A stretch of DNA of 63,028 nt from Microbacteriaceae bacterium PS02344 (GTDB lineage Bacteria > Actinomycetota > Actinomycetes > Actinomycetales > Microbacteriaceae). The stretch is from the NCBI GenBank assembly GCA_029959905.1, contig JASCNZ010000012.1:1-63028 (forward strand), written 5' to 3'. Below are positions 1-8,706 of this stretch, one piece after another; positions within the stretch are counted from its first letter, which is position 1; each line of letters begins with the position of its first letter. The notes under the pieces were generated by a model, which was not told the DNA's origin, searched no databases, and saw nothing but the letters and a program-made list of their open reading frames with translations. Both the position numbers and the translations under genes were made by a program.

Positions 1-80
1 TGAATACGCGCCGGGCGGGGCCGGCCAGGGGCGGCCCCGCGGGGCCGCCGGGGCGGGGGGCGGGCGCCGGCCCCCGCCCG
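1..80. other. Low-complexity G/C contig end, probable artefact
   Basis: This stretch is almost entirely runs of C and G with no protein-like reading. Recognisable manganese catalase sequence begins abruptly at about 81. The other end of the window has the same kind of G/C-only tail, so I read both as sequencing or assembly artefact and not as genome sequence. Confidence 0.7.
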
Positions 81-602
81 GTCGACAGCAACGGCAACCC
101 GTGGCAGGGGTCGTACATCACGTCGAGCGGCAACCTGCTCGCCGACTTCATGGCGAATGCGAACGCCGAGATGCAGGGGCGGGTGCAGGTCGCCCGGCTC
201 TATCACATGACCGACGACCACGGCATCCGGGACATGCTCGGGTTCCTGCTCGCCCGCGACACGATGCACCAGAACCAGTGGCTGCGCGCGGTCGAGGAGC
301 TCAAGGAGGAGGGCGCCGAGGAGCTCCCCGTGCCGAGCAACTTCCCGATCAACAAGGAGCACCGCGAGGTCTCGTACCAGTACCTGAACTTCAGCGACGG
401 CCCCGCCGCCGCCGATGGGTCGTGGGCCTCGGGCCCCACACCCGACGGCAAGGGAGAGTTCAGCTACCACGATGGGCCCACGACGACGGCCGAGATGCCG
501 CCGCCCACTCACCCCGACGCGCGCTTCTACGGCACCACCGAACTGCCGAACGTGGTGGAGAAGGTCGCCGGCGCCGCACAGGACGCGTTCAACAAGGAAT
601 GA
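81..602 (+). CDS. Manganese catalase family protein, C-terminal part (5' truncated)
   Basis: This is the C-terminal 173 residues of a non-heme dimanganese catalase, which disproportionates hydrogen peroxide in the cytoplasm. The frame is open from 81 and starts with the family-typical DSNGNPWQGSYI region, followed by the NANAEMQGR helix, the LYHMTDDHGIRDMLGFLLARD helix (its Glu/His/Asp positions belong to the four-helix metal-binding bundle) and the TMHQNQW segment. The tail is the usual long C-terminal arm ending in FNKE. The N-terminal half is missing because the window begins with corrupted sequence. The stop at 600-602 overlaps the start of the next gene as ATGA, so the two are probably translated together. 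The family call is firm; the true start cannot be seen. Confidence 0.88.
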   Translation, partial: VDSNGNPWQGSYITSSGNLLADFMANANAEMQGRVQVARLYHMTDDHGIRDMLGFLLARDTMHQNQWLRAVEELKEEGAEELPVPSNFPINKEHREVSYQYLNFSDGPAAADGSWASGPTPDGKGEFSYHDGPTTTAEMPPPTHPDARFYGTTELPNVVEKVAGAAQDAFNKE

Positions 603-1633
603 CCGGGTTCCGCTGGGGAGGAGGGGGCGCGGCCGGTCGACGGCTGCGCCCCCTCGACGCCCAGGTCGCAGTGATCACCGGCGGCTCGCGCGGCATCGGG
701 CGCGCGGCGGCGCTGCGCCTTGCCCGCGACGGTGCGCGCGTCGTCGTGCTCGCCCGCGACGAGGAGGGCCTCCGCGAGACCGTGCGGCTCGTCGAGGAGA
801 ACGGTGGCACAGCCCGCCATCTGGTCGTCGACGTCACCGACGCGGATGCTGTGCGCACCGCGGTCGACCGCGTCGAGGCGTGGTTCGGCCGCATCGACAC
901 CTGGGTGGGCAATGCGGGGGTTCTGCTGTACTCCCGGGTCGCCGACACGCGTCCGCAGGAGTTCCGCGACGTGCTCGAGGTGAATCTGATCGGGCAGATC
1001 CACGGCATCCAGGCAGCGCTTCCCGCCGTGCGTCGCGCGGGCGGCGGCGCGCTCGTCATCGTCTCGTCGGTCGAGGCGGTGGCGGCCCTGCCGATGCACG
1101 GCGCCTATGCGGCATCGAAGCACGCGGTGGAGGGAGCGCTCGACGCCCTGCGCCGGGAGCTCGGCGATGAGCATCCGCGGATCAGCATCACTTCGGTGCG
1201 ACCGGCCGTCATCGACACCCCCATCTACCGGCACGCGCGCAACCGCATGGCGTGGCGACCGACCGCGCCTCCTCCTGCGTACGCGCCCGAGGTCGTTGCC
1301 GAGGCGATCGCCTTCGCAGCGACGCATCCCGTGCGCACCATCCACGCGGGCGGGGGTGGCCGTCTGCTGGTCGCCGCTCAACACGTCGCACCGGGGATCG
1401 TCGACGCCGTCTTCCGCCGGCTCGGCACCGACATCATGCATACCGACGACCCCGACGGGACGGGCGGCGGCGACCTGCGCGTCGGCGCTGCCGACCCCTC
1501 TGGCACCGGCGCGCTTCCGCGGTCCGGCCGCGCGGTGAGCGTGTACACGTGGCTCGCGGTGCATCCGCGCCTGCGCCTCGGCCTCGCCGCGGCGGCGCTG
1601 GTGTGGGCCGGTTCACGTCTACGACGACGGTGA
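599..1633 (+). CDS. Short-chain dehydrogenase/reductase with C-terminal hydrophobic tail
   Basis: This is a 344-residue NAD(P)-dependent oxidoreductase of the classical SDR family. The cofactor motif TGGSRGIG is at residues 27-34, followed by the NAG motif and the catalytic YxxxK pair at about Tyr170/Lys174 (YAASK). Family members are usually about 250 residues. Here a long extension ends in a hydrophobic segment and an Arg-rich tail (about 325-344), suggesting membrane attachment. The ATG start overlaps the catalase stop (ATGA). The substrate cannot be inferred. SDRs beside stress catalases are common in actinobacteria, and a general stress role is only a guess. Confidence 0.85.
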   Translation: MTGFRWGGGGAAGRRLRPLDAQVAVITGGSRGIGRAAALRLARDGARVVVLARDEEGLRETVRLVEENGGTARHLVVDVTDADAVRTAVDRVEAWFGRIDTWVGNAGVLLYSRVADTRPQEFRDVLEVNLIGQIHGIQAALPAVRRAGGGALVIVSSVEAVAALPMHGAYAASKHAVEGALDALRRELGDEHPRISITSVRPAVIDTPIYRHARNRMAWRPTAPPPAYAPEVVAEAIAFAATHPVRTIHAGGGGRLLVAAQHVAPGIVDAVFRRLGTDIMHTDDPDGTGGGDLRVGAADPSGTGALPRSGRAVSVYTWLAVHPRLRLGLAAAALVWAGSRLRRR

Positions 1634-1637
1634 CGGA

Positions 1638-1677
1638 GGGTTCCGTCTGCACCCGCTCACTCGTGCAGACGGAACCC
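1638..1677. terminator. Bidirectional hairpin between convergent genes
   Basis: Perfect 15-bp arms (1638-1652 and 1663-1677) flank a 10-nt loop. The hairpin lies between the SDR stop and the oppositely oriented DUF2231 gene and uses the last codons of the latter, so it can serve both strands. No strong T tract follows, as is common for high-G+C actinobacterial terminators. Confidence 0.75.
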
Positions 1678-2169
1678 TTCGGCCTGCGTCTGCTCGTCGG
1701 CGACGCGGATGCCCCAGCGATAGGCGAGCTTGCCGCCGAGGTACCCCGACGCCCCGACCAGCAGGAAGGCGATCGCACTGAGGACGAAGGCCGGCAGGTG
1801 CGGATGGTCGGCGCCGTCGACGAGACGCAGTACGAAGCCGAGCGCGAAGAGCGCCGTCGCGAGCAGGTTGAGCGTCATGTGCACGAATGCGGTGCGGCGC
1901 GCGACCGTTCCGGCGGCGATCTGCGAGAGGTCCATGAGTCCGAGCACCGCGGCGAGGAGCGCCCCTGCGATGCCGATGCCGACGAGGACCGTCGCCCCCT
2001 GCGCGAAGGCGGAGTCATCGCCGACGAGGGCGATCACGTCGAAGATCAGCGCGGCCGTCCATGCGCCGATCGGGATCGTGACCGCAACCGGGTGGAACGG
2101 ATGCCCGTACGGCCCGGCGATGATCGATCGCGGATGCTTGGCCCGGTGGATGCGCTGCGCTGTGTCCAT
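1657..2169 (-). CDS. DUF2231-type four-helix membrane protein
   Basis: This 170-residue integral membrane protein resembles the DUF2231 family. It opens with a short cytoplasmic part containing the family-like GHPFHPVAVTIPIGAW entry (about residues 22-37). Four predicted helices follow at roughly 30-50, 58-80, 95-115 and 123-145, and the end is polar. The paired His/Pro motif before helix 1 is characteristic and may bind metal or heme, but no enzymatic role is established. The gene is convergent with the SDR and shares its terminator hairpin. I chose the ATG at 2169, the first in-frame start after the divergent intergenic region. Confidence 0.75.
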   Translation of the reverse strand: MDTAQRIHRAKHPRSIIAGPYGHPFHPVAVTIPIGAWTAALIFDVIALVGDDSAFAQGATVLVGIGIAGALLAAVLGLMDLSQIAAGTVARRTAFVHMTLNLLATALFALGFVLRLVDGADHPHLPAFVLSAIAFLLVGASGYLGGKLAYRWGIRVADEQTQAEGFRLHE

Positions 2170-2254
2170 GTCGCGACGGTAGAGGGGCGGTCGCCGATCC
2201 CCTCAGGGTCTTGACAGAACCGTGCGCGGTCGGCGGGCCTGACAGAATGGGACC

Positions 2255-2860
2255 GTGCACCCGTCCCGGAGACCCGCCGTCCTGCGCGGGTTCGCGGCAT
2301 CCGCCGTGGCGATCTTCGTCGCGCTCGCCGGGCACGTCACCGCGGGCGGCGCGATGCCCGGGCCACTGGGCATCCTCGTGCCCTGGGTGCTGTCTTTCAT
2401 GGTGTGCGTGCTGCTCGCCGGCCGTCGGCTCTCGGTCACCCGCCTGACGATCTCGGTCGCCGTGAGCCAGTTCCTCTTCCACGTGCTCTTCGTGCTCGGC
2501 ACGATCACGCCCACCGCCGGCGCCGCCCCCCACGTGCACGGGGGTCCGTTGGTGCTGCCCGAGGCCTCCGGTCTCCCGGCCGCCGTCGTGGCGGACGGGG
2601 GCATGTGGGTCGGTCACGTGTTCGCTGCGCTTCTCACCGTCGCCGCTCTGCATCGCGGCGAGCGCCTGCTCGTCGGGCTGCGCGACCTCGCTCAGCAGAG
2701 CATCCGCTGGGTCCGTCGTCGTGCCGCCGTCACGGTCTTCTCCCCGCGTCCCCGACCGGTCGCCCTGCTCTGCCTGCGGGCGGATGCGGTCGTCCTCCGG
2801 GGTGCCCTGCTGCTCTCGCCCCTCCGCGGGCGCGCCCCACCTCTCGTCACCGCGGTCTGA
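2255..2860 (+). CDS. Hypothetical membrane protein ahead of copper genes
   Basis: This 201-residue protein has about four hydrophobic segments (roughly residues 12-30, 37-55, 63-83 and 112-130) and an Arg-rich C-terminal third. A short HVHGG motif lies between helices 3 and 4, which could bind metal, but I do not recognise the family. It starts with GTG at 2255; a TANNNT-like element (CAGAAT, 2243-2248) six bases upstream would make the transcript leaderless. It sits just ahead of copC and the PCuAC lipoprotein gene on the same strand, so a role in copper handling is plausible by context only. The last 60 residues are low in complexity, and the end of the true protein is less certain than its start. 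Confidence 0.6.
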   Translation: MHPSRRPAVLRGFAASAVAIFVALAGHVTAGGAMPGPLGILVPWVLSFMVCVLLAGRRLSVTRLTISVAVSQFLFHVLFVLGTITPTAGAAPHVHGGPLVLPEASGLPAAVVADGGMWVGHVFAALLTVAALHRGERLLVGLRDLAQQSIRWVRRRAAVTVFSPRPRPVALLCLRADAVVLRGALLLSPLRGRAPPLVTAV

Positions 2861-2974
2861 ACTCCGCCCCGGGCCTGGGCCCGTGGGCGTTCACGCCTGC
2901 GCGCGCCCGACGCCGCGTGGGCCGGCAACGCACCGTCCGGCGCCCTTCCCGGCGCCCGTCGAGAGGTATCCACC

Positions 2975-3640
2975 ATGTCCCCTGTCCGCAGAATCGCGGT
3001 CGGGCTGGCCGTGGCGGCCGTCGCCGTGCTGGCGACCGCCGTTCCCGCTTCCGCCCATGACTCGCTCGTTCACAGCACTCCGGAGGCCGATCAACGGCTG
3101 GCCACCGCACCGGAGTCGATCACCCTCACCTACTCCGGCGACCTGCTCGTGCTCGGCGACTCGACCGAGGGCGCCGTCGTGCTCGTGGTCGACGCCGACG
3201 GCCACGATTGGGCGACCGGGGAGGTCGACGTCGACGGTCGCACCGTCACGGCCCTCCTCGACCCCGGCATGCCCGCGGCCGGGTACCAGGTGCGGTGGCA
3301 GGTGGTCTCGGAGGACGGGCATCCGATCTCGGGCGTCGTACCGTTCACGGTCGGCGACGGCGAGCCGATGCCCGCCTCGGCGTCCGCCGGCACGGACAGC
3401 TCGTCCGACGAGACGGTCGCGCCCTCGGCGGGCAGCGCGAACGCCGATCGCGCAGACACCGACGCCGCCGCGGAGCAGACCCCGAACCCGACCGACGACG
3501 GCCTCCGGGTGTTGCTCGTCGGTGCAGCGGGCGCGGCGATCGCCGCCGTCGCGCTTCTCCTCTTCCGAATCCTGCGCCGTCCTCGCACGGCGTCCGCCGC
3601 CTCGGCCGATGCCGATGCCGATGCCGCGGAGCACAACTGA
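2975..3640 (+). CDS. copC: CopC-domain copper-binding protein with C-terminal anchor
   Basis: This 221-residue exported protein has a signal peptide at residues 1-27 ending ASA. The mature N-terminal His28, a typical CopC copper ligand, is followed by the family pattern LVHSTPEADQ. The Ig-like CopC fold runs to about residue 125, with the conserved YQVRWQVVSEDGHPISG stretch near its end. An acidic Ser/Ala linker leads to one transmembrane helix (about 177-196) and a charged tail, so the domain is displayed outside the membrane. The ATG at 2975 has the ribosome site GAGAGG eight bases upstream. The PCuAC gene follows after 11 bp. Together with the DyP peroxidase and PepSY genes this looks like an extracytoplasmic copper/heme operon. 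Confidence 0.9.
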   Translation: MSPVRRIAVGLAVAAVAVLATAVPASAHDSLVHSTPEADQRLATAPESITLTYSGDLLVLGDSTEGAVVLVVDADGHDWATGEVDVDGRTVTALLDPGMPAAGYQVRWQVVSEDGHPISGVVPFTVGDGEPMPASASAGTDSSSDETVAPSAGSANADRADTDAAAEQTPNPTDDGLRVLLVGAAGAAIAAVALLLFRILRRPRTASAASADADADAAEHN

Positions 3641-3651
3641 AAGGCCTCACC

Positions 3652-4191
3652 ATGACCTTCTTCACGAACACCCCGCTCCCCCGTCTCGCCGCCCTCGCCG
3701 CAGTGTCGCTGTTCGCGCTCACCGGCTGCGCGGCCACGTCCGCCGAACCGGCGGCCCCCGCTGCTCCGGCAGGCGACTCCGTGACCATCGAGGACGCCTG
3801 GATCAAGGCGACCGACGATGACATGTCCGCCGCGTTCGGCACCCTCACGAACGACAGCGGCCAGGCGGTGACGGTCGTCTCGGCGGCGACCGACGCGGCC
3901 GGCATGGTCGAACTGCACGAGACCGTCGAGAACGAGGCGGGCGAGATGATCATGCGCGAGATCGAGGGAGGGTTCTCGATCCCAGCCGAGGGCGAGCTGA
4001 CCCTCGAACCCGGCGCCGACCACATCATGCTGATGGGCCTCACCGGCCCGCTCGCCGCGGGCGACGAGGTCACCGTCACCCTCACCTTCTCGGACGACTC
4101 GACCTACGCGTTCACCGCCCCGGTGAAGGACTACTCGGGCGCCAACGAGAACTACGAGGGCGGCGACGACCACGAGGGCATGGACCACTGA
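3652..4191 (+). CDS. PCuAC-family copper chaperone lipoprotein
   Basis: This 179-residue lipoprotein has the lipobox LTGC (lipidated Cys26) after a hydrophobic signal sequence. The domain matches the periplasmic copper chaperone PCuAC/YcnI-adjacent family: the conserved ligand set appears as HETV, then MIM, then the HIMLMGL motif (His-x-Met), which in this family binds Cu(I) and passes it to cytochrome oxidase CuA sites. The acidic tail contains a further HEGMDH cluster that may add copper ligands. The gene lies 11 bp after copC, and its stop overlaps the next start by one base (TGATG), indicating co-translation with the DyP peroxidase. Confidence 0.9.
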   Translation: MTFFTNTPLPRLAALAAVSLFALTGCAATSAEPAAPAAPAGDSVTIEDAWIKATDDDMSAAFGTLTNDSGQAVTVVSAATDAAGMVELHETVENEAGEMIMREIEGGFSIPAEGELTLEPGADHIMLMGLTGPLAAGDEVTVTLTFSDDSTYAFTAPVKDYSGANENYEGGDDHEGMDH

Positions 4192-5429
4192 TGCGCGCGC
4201 GCACCGAGGGTGCGCGCTCCGATCGCCCCGGGTCGACCCGGCGGCAGTTCCTCCTCGGAGGAGCTGTCGTCGGTGTCGGCGCGGCCGCGGCGATCGGGGT
4301 CGACCACGCCCTGAACCGGCAGGATGCCGACACCCCCACTCTCGCCTCGACGCCGATGAACGGCGAGGAGACCGTGCCGTTCTTCGGCGCTCACCAGGCC
4401 GGAATCGACACCGCGGCGCAGGCGCACGGGCTCTTCCTCGCGCTCGACCTGGTCGATTCGACCGACCGGGAGGGGCTGCGGCGGCTGCTGCGCATTCTCA
4501 CGGACGACGCGGCACGCCTCACGCAGGGTCGGGGAGCGCTGGCCGACTCCGAGCCCGAACTCGCCCTCTCCCCCGCCCGGTTGACGGTGACGTTCGGGTT
4601 CGGCCCGGGCCTCGTCGCCCGTGCGGAAGGCGTCGGGCCGAGCTGGCTCGCGCCCCTGCCGGCGTTCTCGATCGACCGGCTGCAACCCGAGTTCTCCGAC
4701 GGCGACCTGCTGCTGCAGATCGCCGCGGACGATCCCCTCACGGTGTCGCATGCGGCGCGGATGCTGCTGAAGGACGCCCGCAGCTTCGCCTCCCTCCGGT
4801 GGAGTCAGCAGGGTTTCCGCCGCGCCTACGGCACGGAGCGCCCCGGCACGACGATGCGCAACCTCTTCGGGCAGGTCGACGGCACGGCGAACCCGCAGCC
4901 CGGAACCGCCGAGTTCGACGAGGTCGTATGGGTGGGCGAGGGGTGGATGGCCGGCGGCACCGGCATGGTCGTGCGCCGCATCCGCATGGATCTCGACACC
5001 TGGGACCGGCTCGACCGCGGCGGACGCGAGGCATCCGTCGGCCGCACGCTCGCGAACGGCGCGCCGCTGACCGGCACCGACGAGTTCGACGAACCGGACC
5101 TCGCCGCCACCACCGCCGTCGGGTTCCCGGTCATCCCGCAGTTCGCCCACCTGCGCCGGGCACGAGGCGACGACGGCGTGAAGATCTTCCGCCGCGCGTA
5201 CAACTACGACGAGCGCCCGACGGGCGCGAGCGTGTCGGAATCGGGGCTCATCTTCGTGTCGTTCCAGGCCGATGTCGCCCACCAGTTCACGCCCATGCAG
5301 CAGCGTCTCGCCGACCTCGACCTGCTGAACGAGTGGACGACACCGATCGGTTCGGCGGTGTTCGCGGTACCTCCCGGATGCCGGGAGGGCGGGTTCATCG
5401 GCGAGACGCTCTGGGGAGGTGCGCCGTGA
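4191..5429 (+). CDS. Tat-exported DyP-type heme peroxidase (EfeB-like)
   Basis: This 412-residue dye-decolourising peroxidase has a twin-arginine signal (STRRQFLLGG, Arg17-Arg18), so it is folded with heme in the cytoplasm and exported. The diagnostic GxxDG motif is present as GQVDG (about residue 227), and the HLRRAR and RRAYNYDE segments near the C-terminus match the heme pocket of EfeB/DyP enzymes. The family reduces peroxide and in EfeUOB systems is proposed to act with iron or heme. No EfeU or EfeO gene is next to it; the neighbours are copper proteins and a PepSY protein. It overlaps both neighbours (TGATG upstream, GTGA downstream). Confidence 0.9.
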   Translation: MRARTEGARSDRPGSTRRQFLLGGAVVGVGAAAAIGVDHALNRQDADTPTLASTPMNGEETVPFFGAHQAGIDTAAQAHGLFLALDLVDSTDREGLRRLLRILTDDAARLTQGRGALADSEPELALSPARLTVTFGFGPGLVARAEGVGPSWLAPLPAFSIDRLQPEFSDGDLLLQIAADDPLTVSHAARMLLKDARSFASLRWSQQGFRRAYGTERPGTTMRNLFGQVDGTANPQPGTAEFDEVVWVGEGWMAGGTGMVVRRIRMDLDTWDRLDRGGREASVGRTLANGAPLTGTDEFDEPDLAATTAVGFPVIPQFAHLRRARGDDGVKIFRRAYNYDERPTGASVSESGLIFVSFQADVAHQFTPMQQRLADLDLLNEWTTPIGSAVFAVPPGCREGGFIGETLWGGAP

Positions 5430-6880
5430 GCGCCACGGAGATCGCGGGGACGCCGGCTTCGGCCGCCGCGCCCGCGTCCTCCCGCGCCCGCCGACGCGGC
5501 GAGCCGGGGTGGCTCGGCGCGCTCGCTCGACGGTTGCACTTCCTGGCCGGCATCCTCGTGGGCCCGTTCATCCTGGTGGCTGCCGTGAGCGGCGCCCTCT
5601 ACGCGCTGACGCCCACCCTCGAGCAGATCGTGTACGCGCACGAACTGCATGCTCCGGCATCCGACGAGACGCTCAGCCTGGCCGCGCAGATCGAGATCGC
5701 CGAGGAGCACGTCGACGGAGCCGCGACGCTCTCCGCGGTGCGGCCCGCGCCGGAGCCCGGCGACACCACCCGGGTGATGTTCGCCGACGGCGGCCTCGGT
5801 GCGAGCGAATCGCGCGCCGTGTTCGTCGATCCGGGCTCGGGCCGGATCCGCGGAGACCTCACGGTCTACGGCACCAGTGGCGCCCTGCCGCTGCGCACCT
5901 GGATCGACCAGCTGCACCGCACGCTGCACCTCGGTGACGTCGGCCGCGTCTACAGCGAGCTCGCGGCGTCGTGGCTCGGCATCGTGGTGCTCGCCGGACT
6001 GGCGCTGTGGGTCGTGCGTCTGCGGCAGACGCGGGCGACGCGCGACCTGCTGCGTCCGAACCCCCGACACCGCGGGTACCGGGGGCTCTTCGGTTGGCAC
6101 ACGTCGGTCGGCGTATGGGTGGCCCTCGGGGCTCTGTTCCTCTCGGCGACCGGCATCACCTGGTCGCAATACGCGGGGACGAACGTGTCGCAGCTGCGCG
6201 CGGCGCTGGGCGGGGCGACGCCCGTGCTCGACACCTCACTCGATACCGGCGGAGGCGGCGGGCAGCCCGACGAGCACGCGGGGCATCACGGCCCGGCATC
6301 CGCCCCGACCGGGGCAGCCAACCCCGCCACCTTCGATGCGGTGCTCGCGATCGCCCAACGCACGAACGTGAACACCGGACGGGTCGAGATCACGCCGCCG
6401 GCCCAGCCCGGGGCGGCGTGGACGGTGCGGGAGATCCAGACGAGCTACCCGACCGAGGTCGACCAGGTCGCGGTCGACGGCACCGCCCTGGAGGTCGTCG
6501 ACCGTGTCGATTTCGCCGACTTCCCCCTCGCGGCCAAGCTCGCGCGGTGGGGCGTCGACCTGCACATGGGGTCGATGTTCGGCCTCGTGAATCAGCTCGT
6601 GCTGTTCCTGCTGGCGGTCGCCATCGGCGCGATGGTCGTGCTCGGATATGCGATGTGGGCGAAGCGCAGGTCCCCGCGCTCTGCTCGACGGTTCGGCGGA
6701 ACCCCGCCGCCGCGCGGAGCTCTGCGCGGGGCACCGTGGTGGGGCGTGCTCGCCGCCGCCGCCGCCGGAGCGGGGATCGGTCTGTTGCTGCCGCTCATCG
6801 GGTGGACGCTCGTCGCGTTCATCGTCGTCGACGTGGTCACCGGACTCGTCACCCGCATGCGAGCGGCTTCGACGGCGTAG
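5426..6880 (+). CDS. PepSY-associated transmembrane protein
   Basis: This 484-residue membrane protein matches the PepSY-associated TM-helix family. A first helix (about 38-60) is followed by an extracytoplasmic domain with the motif IDQLHRTLHLGDVGRVYSEL. Helix 2 is at about 180-200, then the GWHTSVGVW helix at about 225-245, a second soluble domain with a HAGHH cluster, and C-terminal helices from about 390. Relatives act as membrane reductases or in heme/iron handling. The GTG at 5426 overlaps the DyP stop (GTGA) and has GGGAGG six bases upstream. Coupling to an exported heme peroxidase suggests it supports that enzyme, for example with electrons or heme; this is inference. Confidence 0.85.
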   Translation: MSATEIAGTPASAAAPASSRARRRGEPGWLGALARRLHFLAGILVGPFILVAAVSGALYALTPTLEQIVYAHELHAPASDETLSLAAQIEIAEEHVDGAATLSAVRPAPEPGDTTRVMFADGGLGASESRAVFVDPGSGRIRGDLTVYGTSGALPLRTWIDQLHRTLHLGDVGRVYSELAASWLGIVVLAGLALWVVRLRQTRATRDLLRPNPRHRGYRGLFGWHTSVGVWVALGALFLSATGITWSQYAGTNVSQLRAALGGATPVLDTSLDTGGGGGQPDEHAGHHGPASAPTGAANPATFDAVLAIAQRTNVNTGRVEITPPAQPGAAWTVREIQTSYPTEVDQVAVDGTALEVVDRVDFADFPLAAKLARWGVDLHMGSMFGLVNQLVLFLLAVAIGAMVVLGYAMWAKRRSPRSARRFGGTPPPRGALRGAPWWGVLAAAAAGAGIGLLLPLIGWTLVAFIVVDVVTGLVTRMRAASTA

Positions 6881-6953
6881 CGGCCGCCGGGCATCCGCAG
6901 GGGCGACGCGCGGGTGCCCCGGCACGCCGCCGCTCCCTGAGACGGGCCGCGGG

Positions 6954-7289
6954 TTACGAGGTCGCGTCGTTCGGGGTATCCGCCACCTGCACCGACACGG
7001 TGACGTTGGTGCCATCGACCTTCGAGAGCGTGACGTCGGTGTCGAACTCCGAGCCGGTCGACGGGTCGGTGAGCAGGCAGTCCACGACCGAACCCTGCTC
7101 CAGGGGAATGCTGTCGTCGCCGCAGTCGATCTCGGGTCGCTGCCCGACCTCGGCTTCGAGGGCATCCTCCGCCAGACTCGCGATCTCGTCGGGAGAGGCG
7201 GTGGCCGAGGCCGAGAACGAGCAGCCGGTCAGACCCGTCGCGAGCATGCCGGCGGCGGCGGCGAGCAGGGCGAGGCGAGAAGTGCGCAT
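6954..7289 (-). CDS. Small DUF4333-like lipoprotein
   Basis: This is a 111-residue secreted lipoprotein. A hydrophobic signal ends in the lipobox LTGC (Cys at about 23). The mature part carries two further cysteines (DCGDD and DCLLTDP) that could form a disulfide, as in DUF4333 proteins of actinobacteria. Its function is unknown. The ATG at 7289 is preferred over upstream alternatives because it starts directly with the MRTSRLALL signal and has a G-rich ribosome site upstream. It is convergent with the PepSY gene and separated from the upstream CNNM gene by a strong hairpin at 7328-7379. Confidence 0.75.
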   Translation of the reverse strand: MRTSRLALLAAAAGMLATGLTGCSFSASATASPDEIASLAEDALEAEVGQRPEIDCGDDSIPLEQGSVVDCLLTDPSTGSEFDTDVTLSKVDGTNVTVSVQVADTPNDATS

Positions 7290-7327
7290 GGTGGTGTCCC
7301 CCGAGGTCGGTGTCTGCTCAGCGTAGC

Positions 7328-7379
7328 GAGCCGCCCCTGCCGACGGCGCCCGAGCGGGCGTCACGGACAGGGGCGGCTC
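7328..7379 (-). terminator. Hairpin after the CNNM/CBS gene
   Basis: Perfect 12-bp arms (7328-7339 and 7368-7379) lie immediately downstream of the CNNM-family stop on the minus strand. The loop contains a second small GC stem. No T tract is seen. It separates this gene from the small lipoprotein gene. Confidence 0.65.
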
Positions 7380-7392
7380 ACCGCAGAGCGGA

Positions 7393-8676
7393 TCAGCCGA
7401 CCGGCACCTCGTCGTCGGTGCGGGTCGTCACCCGCACGCGGGCGATGCGGCGGCGGTCGAGCTCGGCGACCTGGATCGTCGCGCCCGGCACGTCGATCGT
7501 GTCGCCGACCACGGCCAGGCGGCCGAGCTGCTCGGTCACGAACCCGGCGATCGTGTCGCTCGATCCACGGGGCAGTTCGAGGCCGGTGGCCTCTTCGAAG
7601 TCCTGCAGATTCAGTCGCCCGTCGAGCGCGCCGCCCGGAGCATCCGTCTCGGCGGCGTCGTACTCGTCGAAGATCTCGCCGACGACCTCCTCGACCAGGT
7701 CTTCGAGCGTCACGAGACCGTCGGTCCCGCCGTATTCGTCGACGACGACGGCGATGTGGTGCCCGTCAGCGCGCATGCGCGTGAGGGTCGGCAGCACCCG
7801 TGCGGTGGAGGGGATGTACGGGATCTCGCGGATGAGCGCCTGCACGGGACGCTCGGGGTCGGCGCCCGCCGCCTCGAACAGGTCGCGCACGTGCACGAAG
7901 CCGGTGATGTCGTCGATCGACTTGTCCGACACCGGGTACCGCGAGAAGGGCAGGTCGCGCACCTGCGCCACCGCCTCGGCGACCGTCGCCGTTTCGTCGA
8001 GCGCCACGACCTCGGGTCGCGGGCGCATCACCTCGCTGATCTGTCGTCCTCGGAGCGACAGCACATCATCGAGGATGCGCCGCTCGTCATCGGGGAGGCC
8101 CTGGTGCGACGCCACGATGTCGCGCACCTCCTCGTCGCTGAGCTCCTCACCCGTCTTGTCCGGATCGCCGCCGAGCACGCGCACGAGCGCGTTGGTCGAC
8201 ACCGAGAGCAGCCAGATGACGGGGCGCATGACGACCGCGAAGCCGTTGAGCGCCGGGGCGACGGCGTACGCGAACTGCGCGTTCCGCTGGATCGCGAGGC
8301 GCTTGGGCACGAGCTCGCCGAGCACGAGCGACAGGTACGCGATGACCAGGGTCAGCACGACCGTCGCGATCGTGAGTGAGATCGCCGGATCCACGCCCCA
8401 CGACTCGAAGAGCGGCGCGACCGACGGAGCGATCGAGGTCGCGCCGTATGCGGCCGAGGCGAACCCGGCCACGGTCACGCCGATCTGCACCGCCGAGAGG
8501 AAGGTGTTGGGGTTGCGGGCGAGACCCGCGACCTTCGCCCCGCGACGACCGCGAGCAGCGATGGCATTGATCTGGCTCTCCCGAAGGGTGACCAGTGCCA
8601 TCTCCGTCGCGGCGAAGACGCCGCCGATGAGCACGAACGCGATGACGAGGGCGATGTTCCAGAGCAGGCCGTCCAT
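7393..8676 (-). CDS. CNNM/CBS/CorC-domain membrane protein (hemolysin-like family)
   Basis: This 427-residue protein has the standard three-part layout. An N-terminal CNNM (DUF21) membrane domain with about four helices occupies residues 1-180 (opening with ATEMALVTLRES). A CBS pair spans roughly 200-325 (EVMRPRPEVVAL and the HIAVVVDEYGGTDGLVTLEDL region), and a C-terminal CorC/HlyC domain follows. Relatives are linked to magnesium or cobalt efflux and the name hemolysin is historical. The neighbouring upstream gene is a TerC metal transporter, which supports a metal role. The ATG at 8676 is the only start preceding the first helix. Confidence 0.9.
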   Translation of the reverse strand: MDGLLWNIALVIAFVLIGGVFAATEMALVTLRESQINAIAARGRRGAKVAGLARNPNTFLSAVQIGVTVAGFASAAYGATSIAPSVAPLFESWGVDPAISLTIATVVLTLVIAYLSLVLGELVPKRLAIQRNAQFAYAVAPALNGFAVVMRPVIWLLSVSTNALVRVLGGDPDKTGEELSDEEVRDIVASHQGLPDDERRILDDVLSLRGRQISEVMRPRPEVVALDETATVAEAVAQVRDLPFSRYPVSDKSIDDITGFVHVRDLFEAAGADPERPVQALIREIPYIPSTARVLPTLTRMRADGHHIAVVVDEYGGTDGLVTLEDLVEEVVGEIFDEYDAAETDAPGGALDGRLNLQDFEEATGLELPRGSSDTIAGFVTEQLGRLAVVGDTIDVPGATIQVAELDRRRIARVRVTTRTDDEVPVG

Positions 8677-8706
8677 CAGCGGGTCACCTGCTCGGTGCGG
8701 GGGTGG

